Assembly (NCBI GenBank): GCA_050246595.1
Contig: JBFWVT010000097.1
Location: 1-17,386, forward strand
Source: DATARH01 sp050246595
GTDB taxonomy: Bacteria > Pseudomonadota > Alphaproteobacteria > ATCC43930 > CGMCC-115725
Length of the DNA: 17,386 bases
Direction: 5' to 3'
Made by a program: the position numbers and the translations under genes. Below the pieces are notes generated by a model. That model did not search any database. It saw only the letters and a list, made by a program, of their open reading frames with translations, and was not told the origin of the DNA. Positions within the stretch are counted from its first letter, which is position 1. Each line of letters starts with the position of its first letter. Shown one piece after another: positions 7,748-12,618 of the stretch.

Positions 7748-8023
7748 ATGCCGAGCGACCTGCTCTCCCGTCCACTGATCGAGATCGCGCGTGATTTGCG
7801 CGAGAAGCGGGTGGCCGCTCGGGAATTGATCGAAGCGGCGATTGCCCGGCACGAGCGCTTCGGGGAGCGCCTGCACGCCTATTCGCTCTTCGGCGCGGTT
7901 CTGCTCGCACAGAATGACGAATGGCTACGCCAATGCCGCTACATGCAGGCCCAAGGAATGGCCGAACTTGCACCGCCGCTGATCGACCCCGGTCCGGCAA
8001 AACTTCCACCCATGGCGGCCTGA
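7748..8023 (+). pseudogene. Amidase N-terminus fused in frame to IS256-family transposase C-terminus
   Basis: ATG 7748 follows GGCGGAGGG with a four- to five-base gap. Residues 1 to about 45 (LLSRPLIEIARDLREKRV, then ARELIEAAIARHERFGERLHAY) are the first helices of an amidase-signature enzyme. None of its Ser-cisSer-Lys motif is present and the usual length is about 450-500. From about residue 46 the frame reads GAVLLAQNDEWLRQCRYMQ, matching the C-terminal end of IS256-family transposases (typically GAxLxEQNDEW...RYM), through to the stop. The joint near 7885 is not at an IS terminus but within the transposase, so an IS insertion followed by deletion, or recombination between copies, removed most of both genes. 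The 91-residue chimera keeps an open frame and a good ribosome binding site and may still be translated, but amidase activity is impossible. Confidence 0.75.
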
Positions 8024-8077
8024 TCGATGGCCACCTCAAACGCCACCAAAATTTACACCAGCTTGACGGACATGATC
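7886..8077 (+). mobile_element. IS256-family element, right-end fragment
   Basis: The last ~46 codons of a transposase (ending TGA at 8021-8023) are followed by about 55 noncoding bases containing AAAATTTACACCAGC and TTGACGGACATGATC, the type of sequence found at IS256-family right ends. The left end and most of the transposase are absent. The exact right terminus cannot be fixed without its inverted-repeat partner; I place it near 8077 because a different transposase remnant begins there. Confidence 0.55.
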
Positions 8078-8136
8078 CACTGCTCACGATCGCTGCCGAT
8101 CCCGAGCACCTCGGCGCGCGCATCGGCGCCACTTGA
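8077..8136 (+). pseudogene. IS91-like transposase internal fragment
   Basis: In the frame ending at TGA 8134-8136 the sequence reads LLTIAADPEHLGARIG. From memory this closely matches an internal segment of IS91-family transposases that normally runs on into AVLHTWG. Only about 17 residues match, then the frame stops. It directly abuts the IS256 right end, so two different element types are scarred together here. The shortness limits confidence. Confidence 0.5.
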
Positions 8137-8403
8137 AGAACGGACACGCGTTAGGCTCCACCCGCGCACAGGCCATCGCGGCGGGGTAGGCGACGCGCTG
8201 GGAATTCTCGGTCACCATAGATAGCAATCGGCATTTGCGGCCGCTTGTGATTGCCGCCCAAAAGACAGCGCGCTGGCCTATGATCGCAATGATGACGAGC
8301 AGACCTCCGGGTACACCGCAGCGGTAGCCTTTTACGGAAAGACTGGCTCGCTCGGCGGGAACAGGGTGAGGGCGCTATGATCCATGAGCGCTGGTGAATG
8401 GGT
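8137..8403. other. Unassigned intergenic DNA between element scars
   Basis: I find no convincing gene, RNA or terminator in this stretch. A short plus-strand frame around 8279-8380 reads GYTAAVAFYGKTG, which looks protein-like, but it has no start, no ribosome binding site and no supporting family motif beyond that phrase. The stretch probably consists of decayed gene remnants. Confidence 0.4.
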
Positions 8404-8535
8404 CGGTCGGGAAGGAGCGGTGCGCGATCCAGAAGCCCACCGCTTCAACCTGGTTGTCAATCTCCAGACCGCGAACGCGCCGCACATCGCCACGCCGCAA
8501 TGACTGCTCTCCGCGCCGACGAGGTGGTCGAGTGA
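8404..8535 (+). pseudogene. Decayed C-terminus of a fifth PF04392 substrate-binding protein
   Basis: Read across at least two frameshifts, the sequence gives AIQKPT, then FNLVVNLQTAN, then LRADEVVE and TGA at 8533-8535. This parallels the shared C-terminus of the four intact genes downstream (QPTRFELVINLxTA...LLARADEVIE). The first shift is a missing base in CCCACCGCTTC (about 8437); the second is near 8500. Even the nucleotides at the end, GCCGACGAGGTGGTCGAGTGA (8515-8535), nearly match the junction repeat of the intact array. It is the remnant of another array member whose 5' part has gone, probably through the element-associated deletion just upstream. Confidence 0.75.
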
Positions 8536-8555
8536 GGGTCACAACGGTCCGATTG

Positions 8556-8584
8556 CGCGGCACGCGCGACGGGGTCGTGCCGCG
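8556..8584. promoter_or_regulatory. GC-rich hairpin between the array remnant and the first intact binding-protein gene
   Basis: CGCGGCACG (8556-8564) and CGTGCCGCG (8576-8584) are perfect nine-base complements with an eleven-base loop. No T-tract follows, so a classical intrinsic terminator is not supported. It overlaps the upstream edge of the candidate promoter for the binding-protein array and could be an operator or an upstream transcript end. Confidence 0.4.
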
Positions 8585-8612
8585 TGGTCAATCCGCCAAG
8601 TTGAGTCATAAT
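8585..8612 (+). promoter_or_regulatory. Candidate promoter for the binding-protein array
   Basis: TGGTCA (8585-8590) and CATAAT (8607-8612) lie 16 bases apart, matching consensus at four and five of six positions. Transcription would begin near 8619, leaving a leader of about 20 bases that contains the GGGGGAGG ribosome binding site of the gene starting at 8640. Confidence 0.4.
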
Positions 8613-8639
8613 TGCCGCCAAGAAGCGGGGGAGGCGCGC

Positions 8640-9614
8640 ATGCGGCGGCGCGAGTTCGCGAAACTGGTCGCGGCCACGGTCTCGTGGCCGATGGTGGCGG
8701 GCGCGCAGCAGCGGATGCCGGTGATCGGGTTTCTGCACAGCGGCGTGCGTGCCGCATTCGAACGGAATATTGCCGGGTTCCGCAAGGGGCTGACCGAAAC
8801 CGGCTATATCGAGGGCAAGAACGTCCGGGTCGAATATCGCTGGGCGGACGGGCGGTACGATCGCTTGCGCGAGTTCGCGGCCGAGCTGGTGCGTCTCAAC
8901 GTGAACCTGCTCATCGGCGGCAGTGCGCCGGCTGCGGTGGAGGCAAAAGCGGCGACCGGGACGATCCCGATCGTATTCAACTCCGGCGTCGATCCGATCA
9001 AGCTTGGCCTCGTCGAGAGCCTGAACCGGCCCGGCGCCAATCTGACCGGGACATACATATTGGTCGGCGCGCTTGCCGCGAAGCGGCTCGGGCTGCTGCG
9101 CGACCTGATTGCGACCGATGCCGTTATCGGCGTGCTGCTGAACCCGAAGAACGCCAGTGCCGCCGAACAGCTCGACGATGTCGAGGCGGCGGCGGCCGCT
9201 ATCGGCCGGCAGGTCTTGATCCTGCGCGCGACGAACGCCGCGGAGATCGACGAGGCATTTGCCGCGATGGCAACGGCCCGCACCGGTGCGGCGCTGGTCG
9301 GTGCGGACCCGTTCTTTTTAGGCCGGAGGCAACAAATCGTCGCGCTGGCTGCACGGCACACGATGCCGGCGATCTACGAGTTCCGCGAGTTTGTCGATGC
9401 CGGCGGTCTGATCAGCTACGGTCCAAGCCTCCCCGAGGCCTATCGCCAAGTCGGGACTTATGCGGGAAGGGTTCTGAATGGAGAAAGACCCGCCGATCTG
9501 CCTGTCGTGCAGCCCACCAGGTTCGAGCTGGTCATCAACCTGGAGACCGCCAAAACGCTCGGCCTCGCAATCCCGCAACTGCTGCTCGCCCGCGCCGACG
9601 AGGTGATCGAATGA
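8640..9614 (+). CDS. PF04392-type ABC substrate-binding protein 1 (no cognate transporter)
   Basis: ATG 8640 follows GGGGGAGG and begins MRRREF, the standard start of this family; the frame is open further upstream but that part is remnant sequence. The 324-residue protein is probably exported: an arginine-rich, Tat-like start (RRREF), a hydrophobic stretch (LVAATVSWPMVA) and likely cleavage after AGA before QQ (about residue 22). The mature part has the two-lobed periplasmic-binding-protein pattern: PVIGFLHSG, EGKNVRVEYRWADGRYDRL, ATGTIPIVFNSGVDPIKLGL, NRPGANLTG, PAIYEFREFVDAGGLISYG, and the closing QPTRFELVINLETA and RADEVIE. The characterised relative TrpX binds tryptophan; the ligand here is unknown. 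It overlaps the next gene by ATGA (9611-9614), implying translational coupling. No permease or ATPase gene is in the window. Confidence 0.9.
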   Translation: MRRREFAKLVAATVSWPMVAGAQQRMPVIGFLHSGVRAAFERNIAGFRKGLTETGYIEGKNVRVEYRWADGRYDRLREFAAELVRLNVNLLIGGSAPAAVEAKAATGTIPIVFNSGVDPIKLGLVESLNRPGANLTGTYILVGALAAKRLGLLRDLIATDAVIGVLLNPKNASAAEQLDDVEAAAAAIGRQVLILRATNAAEIDEAFAAMATARTGAALVGADPFFLGRRQQIVALAARHTMPAIYEFREFVDAGGLISYGPSLPEAYRQVGTYAGRVLNGERPADLPVVQPTRFELVINLETAKTLGLAIPQLLLARADEVIE

Positions 9615-9624
9615 GGCGGCGCGA
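9582..9624 (+). repeat. Junction repeat copy 1 (gene end, embedded ribosome site, next gene start)
   Basis: This 43-base segment spans the end of binding protein 1 and the start of binding protein 2. It is identical to copy 3 at 11536-11578 and differs from copy 2 at 10562-10604 at three positions by eye. Its 3' gene-end half recurs at 8504-8535 in the decayed copy and at 12498-12530 after the last gene. GAGGTGATCGAATGA encodes the final EVIE and the stop while giving the next gene its Shine-Dalgarno and ATG. Confidence 0.85.
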
Positions 9625-10594
9625 TCTTCTGGGAAGCGCGGTCGCCGGGGCCGCCCTGGCGCCATTCGGGACCGTGGCGCAGCCGGGCTTGCCGGTCATC
9701 GGGTATCTCACTAGCCTCTCGCCGGAAGCCGAAACGTTCGTTCGGGCTCAGGCGGCTTTCCTGGGAGGATTGGAGAAAGCCGGCTTTGTTGCCGGCCGGA
9801 ATGTCGCGATCGAGTACCGTTTCGCCAGGGGACAAGTCGATCGCCTGCCGATGCTCGCTGCCGAGCTGGTGCGGCTTCCGGTGGCGGTGCTGGTCGCGCC
9901 CGAAGCGTCGACGGCGGTGGCGGCAAAGAAGGCGACCGCAACCATTCCCATCGTGTTCACCAGCGGTCTCGACCCGGTGCAGCTAGGCCTTGTCGCAAGC
10001 CTCCACCGGCCGGCCGGAAACGCGACAGGGACAAGCTCGTTCGTCGTCCACCTGGGGCCGAAGCGTCTCGAAATGCTGCGCGAGCTGCTCCCGCAGCCTC
10101 GCCTGATCGCAGCTCTTTTCAGCCCGACCGCGTCATCGATCCAGTTGCAGATCCGGGAGATCGAAGCCGCCGCCCAGGCGCTGGGGCAACCCCTTCTGGT
10201 TTTGCAGGCCCGAGACGCCGACGAGGTCGAGACGGCGTTCGCCAGGATAGGGGAACGCCAAGCTGCCGGTCTTGTCTATGGGGCGTCCACCTATTTCCAG
10301 GTGATCGCGGACAAGCTCGTCGCTCTCGCCGCCCGCTACCGCCTCCCCGCCGTTTACGAATGGCCTGAATTCGTCGCGGCCGGCGGCTTGATGAGCTACA
10401 GCACCCACCGAGCCGAAACCAGACGCATAGTAGGCGATTATGTCGGGCGCATTCTCAAGGGCGCCGCTCCGGCCGATTTGCCGGTCGTGCAATCCTCGCG
10501 CTTCGAGCTGGTGATCAATCTGAAGACGGCCGGAGACCTCGGCCTGACGATCCCGCAATCGCTGCTCGCGCGCGCCGACGAGGTGATCGAATGA
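9611..10594 (+). CDS. PF04392-type ABC substrate-binding protein 2
   Basis: The start codon overlaps the stop of protein 1 (ATGA) and its ribosome binding site, GAGGTGA, lies inside the last codons of that gene. The 327-residue product starts MRRRDLLGSAVAGAALAPFG with probable cleavage near TVA before QP. Family landmarks are GLPVIGYLTSLSPEAETF, GRNVAIEYRFARGQVDRL, ATIPIVFTSGLDPVQLGL, HRPAGNATG (where NRPGAN or SRPGGN is usual), PAVYEWPEFVAAGGLMSYS and RFELVINLKTAGDLGLTIPQ. The strand-loop residues around SLSPEAETF and STYFQV differ from the neighbours, suggesting a different ligand. It is coupled to the next gene by another ATGA overlap (10591-10594). Confidence 0.9.
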   Translation: MRRRDLLGSAVAGAALAPFGTVAQPGLPVIGYLTSLSPEAETFVRAQAAFLGGLEKAGFVAGRNVAIEYRFARGQVDRLPMLAAELVRLPVAVLVAPEASTAVAAKKATATIPIVFTSGLDPVQLGLVASLHRPAGNATGTSSFVVHLGPKRLEMLRELLPQPRLIAALFSPTASSIQLQIREIEAAAQALGQPLLVLQARDADEVETAFARIGERQAAGLVYGASTYFQVIADKLVALAARYRLPAVYEWPEFVAAGGLMSYSTHRAETRRIVGDYVGRILKGAAPADLPVVQSSRFELVINLKTAGDLGLTIPQSLLARADEVIE

Positions 10595-10604
10595 GACGAC
10601 GCGA
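10562..10604 (+). repeat. Junction repeat copy 2
   Basis: It has the same organisation as copy 1, spanning the end of binding protein 2 and the start of binding protein 3. The gene-start half reads ATGAGACGACGCGA where copies 1 and 3 have ATGAGGCGGCGCGA; both encode MRRRE or MRRRD. Confidence 0.85.
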
Positions 10605-11568
10605 GTTTTTCGCTGCCCTGGCCGCGACGCTTGCGGCGGCGCCACCGGCGTTGCGCGCCCAGACGATGCCGGTTGTGGTGTTTTTCAGCATCGGCAGCTC
10701 GGCGCGCGGGCGCGAGGCGCTTATCGACGGGCTGCACCGAGGCCTCGCCGAGATGGGATATATCGACGGGAAAAATCTTGTCCTCAGCTTCCACTGGGGA
10801 GGTGATGACTACGATCGGCTGCACCGGCTGGCGGCCGAAATCGTCCGCCAGCCGGTTTCGGTCATTTTCACGCCGCAGCTCGTTCCGGCGCTGGCGGCGA
10901 AGGCGGCCACCGCGACGATCCCGATCGTGTTTCTGGTCGGGGACGACCCGGTCAAGCACGGCCTCGCGGCAAGCCTCAGCCGTCCCGGCGGCAATGCGAC
11001 AGGCATTAGCATGCTCACCGCCGGTCTCGTCGTAAAACGGCTGGAGTTTGTGCGGGAGGTGATGAGCGAGCCGGGTGTGGTTGCCGTTCTCGTAAACCGC
11101 GCGAACGCCAATGTCGAAACCCAGCTTTCGGAAGCCCGTCAGGCGTCGGATGCGCTCGATCAGGAGATTGCCGTTTACAGCGCCAGTACCGACCAGGAGA
11201 TTGAGACGGCCTTTGCCGAACTCGTCGCGGCCGGCGCCAAAGGTCTTGTTGTCGGCGCCGACCCGTTCCTTAACAGCCGCCGCGCGCAACTCATTGCCCT
11301 GGCGGCGCGCCATGCTCTGCCAGCGATCTATGAATGGCGCGAATTCGCCGATCAGGGCGGACTGATGAGCTATGGAACCAACCTCGGCGAGGCGACGCGT
11401 CAGCTCGGGGTCTATGTAGGACGCATCCTGAAAGGCGCCCGACCGGCCGATCTGCCGATCGAGCAGCCCATAAAATTCGAGCTGGTGATCAACCTGAAGA
11501 CCGCGCAGACGCTCGGCCTGACCATGCCGCAAACCCTGCTCGCCCGCGCCGACGAGGTGATCGAATGA
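10591..11568 (+). CDS. PF04392-type ABC substrate-binding protein 3
   Basis: This 325-residue gene begins inside the end of protein 2 (ATGA) with the ribosome binding site GAGGTGA in the preceding gene. MRRREFFAALAATLAAAPPA is the export signal, with probable cleavage near LRA before QT. Landmarks are MPVVVFFSIGSSARG, DGKNLVLSFHWGGDDYDRL, ATATIPIVFLVGDDPVKHGL, SRPGGNATGISMLTAGLVVK, GLVVGADPFLNSRRAQLIAL, PAIYEWREFADQGGLMSYG and KFELVINLKTAQTLGLTMPQ. It looks complete and functional. It is more like protein 1 than protein 4 in the hinge region (VGADPF and PAIYE both conserved). Translation of protein 4 is coupled to it through 11565-11568. Confidence 0.9.
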   Translation: MRRREFFAALAATLAAAPPALRAQTMPVVVFFSIGSSARGREALIDGLHRGLAEMGYIDGKNLVLSFHWGGDDYDRLHRLAAEIVRQPVSVIFTPQLVPALAAKAATATIPIVFLVGDDPVKHGLAASLSRPGGNATGISMLTAGLVVKRLEFVREVMSEPGVVAVLVNRANANVETQLSEARQASDALDQEIAVYSASTDQEIETAFAELVAAGAKGLVVGADPFLNSRRAQLIALAARHALPAIYEWREFADQGGLMSYGTNLGEATRQLGVYVGRILKGARPADLPIEQPIKFELVINLKTAQTLGLTMPQTLLARADEVIE

Positions 11569-11578
11569 GGCGGCGCGA
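11536..11578 (+). repeat. Junction repeat copy 3
   Basis: It is identical over 43 bases to copy 1 and spans the end of binding protein 3 and the start of binding protein 4. Identity at nucleotide level, including synonymous positions, exceeds that of the gene bodies around it. Confidence 0.85.
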
Positions 11579-12530
11579 CCTTCTCATGCTTGCCGCCGGC
11601 GCGCCGGTCCTGCGGCCGGTCGTTGCCTTGAGCCAGCAACAACGGACGCCGGTCGTTGGGGTGTTGGTGACGGGCACGCCGGACCCGGGGCCGACGGTGC
11701 GGGAATTCCGGCTGGCATTGGAGGAGCTGGGCTATAGAGACGGCCACAATTTCCGCCTCGAAATCCGGTCCTCGGAGGGCGATCTGGGACGCCTGCCGGC
11801 GCTCGCCGACGACTTCGTGCGGCAGAACGTTGACGTCATTGCGGCGTGGCTCACACCAGCCGCGCTGGCCGCCAAGCACGCGACGACGGATATCCCGATC
11901 GTCATTATTGGGGCCGCCGATCCGGTCGGGATGGGGATCGTTCCCAATCTCGCCCGGCCCGGCGGCAACATCACCGGCGTCGCGGGATTGGTTTCCGAAC
12001 TGACCGGCAAGAACATCGAACTGCTCCGGGAGATGCTGCCGGACCTGAACCGGATCGCCGTACTGTGCAACGCGCCTGATCCGTTCTCGAAGGTTTTCCT
12101 CGATCACATCAATCAGGCCGGCAGCAGTCTGGGGATCGAGGTCGTGCCGGTCATGGTGGCAACAGGCCCTCAACTCGACGATGCGTTTCGGGAACGGATC
12201 GGTAGGAAAATCAAGGCGGCCGCGGTCCAGCCCAGCCTGCCCTTGCTGAGGGTGGCGGAGCTTGCGCTGCATCACCGCATTGCGACGGCGTCCCCGCTCG
12301 CCTCGTTCCCGAGGGTGGGCGGCCTTATAGCCTATGCCTCCGTCCCGTCCGACCAGCGGCGGCAGGCAGCTGTCTATGTGGACAAGATTCTGAAGGGTGC
12401 CAAACCGGCCGATCTGCCGCTCATCCAGCCAACTCAGTTCGAATTTCTGCTCAATATGAGAACCGCCAAGGCACTTGGTCTGACCGTGCCGCCATTACTG
12501 CTCGCCCGCGCCGACGAGATCATCGAATAA
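11565..12530 (+). CDS. PF04392-type ABC substrate-binding protein 4, last of array
   Basis: The 321-residue protein starts MRRRDLLMLAAGAPVLRPVV and is probably cleaved near ALS before QQQ. It has the family core: TPVVGVLVTGTPDPGPTV, YRDGHNFRLEIRSSEGDLGRL, TTDIPIVIIGAADPVGMGI, ARPGGNITGVAGLVSELTGK, FPRVGGLIAYA and FEFLLNMRTAKALGLTVP. It is the most divergent of the four: VQPSLPLLRVAELALHHRI and SPLASFPRVGG replace the VGADPF and PAIYEWREF segments, so the ligand pocket should differ. Its end also departs: GACGAGATCATCGAATAA keeps the peptide DEIIE but loses GAGGTGA and the ATGA, consistent with no coupled gene following. The sensor kinase begins 88 bases downstream. Confidence 0.9.
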   Translation: MRRRDLLMLAAGAPVLRPVVALSQQQRTPVVGVLVTGTPDPGPTVREFRLALEELGYRDGHNFRLEIRSSEGDLGRLPALADDFVRQNVDVIAAWLTPAALAAKHATTDIPIVIIGAADPVGMGIVPNLARPGGNITGVAGLVSELTGKNIELLREMLPDLNRIAVLCNAPDPFSKVFLDHINQAGSSLGIEVVPVMVATGPQLDDAFRERIGRKIKAAAVQPSLPLLRVAELALHHRIATASPLASFPRVGGLIAYASVPSDQRRQAAVYVDKILKGAKPADLPLIQPTQFEFLLNMRTAKALGLTVPPLLLARADEIIE

Positions 12531-12618
12531 GCGAGCGACGGCGGCGCGGCGTGGCACTACAATCGGCGCAGCCCACATTTCCGGCGCGCCCGGCGGTATT
12601 GGCGGCGAGGACGTCGCG

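Noticed and set aside
8137..8222. Minus-strand short frame beginning MVTENSQRVAYPAA
   Set aside because: It has no ribosome site and no recognisable family, and runs into transposase remnants.
8279..8380. Short peptide GYTAAVAFYGKTG as a dienelactone hydrolase remnant
   Set aside because: Only one short phrase resembles that family. No nucleophile motif or start could be found around it.
8394..8639. Upstream extension of binding protein 1 to 8394
   Set aside because: This in-frame stretch is out-of-phase remnant sequence of the decayed fifth gene. MRRREF with a good ribosome site at 8640 is the family start.
8504..12530. Regularly spaced repeats as a CRISPR array or integron attachment sites
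   Set aside because: Repeats are about one kilobase apart, coding, and lie at gene ends. There are no short unique spacers, no cas genes, no integrase and no attC-like folding.
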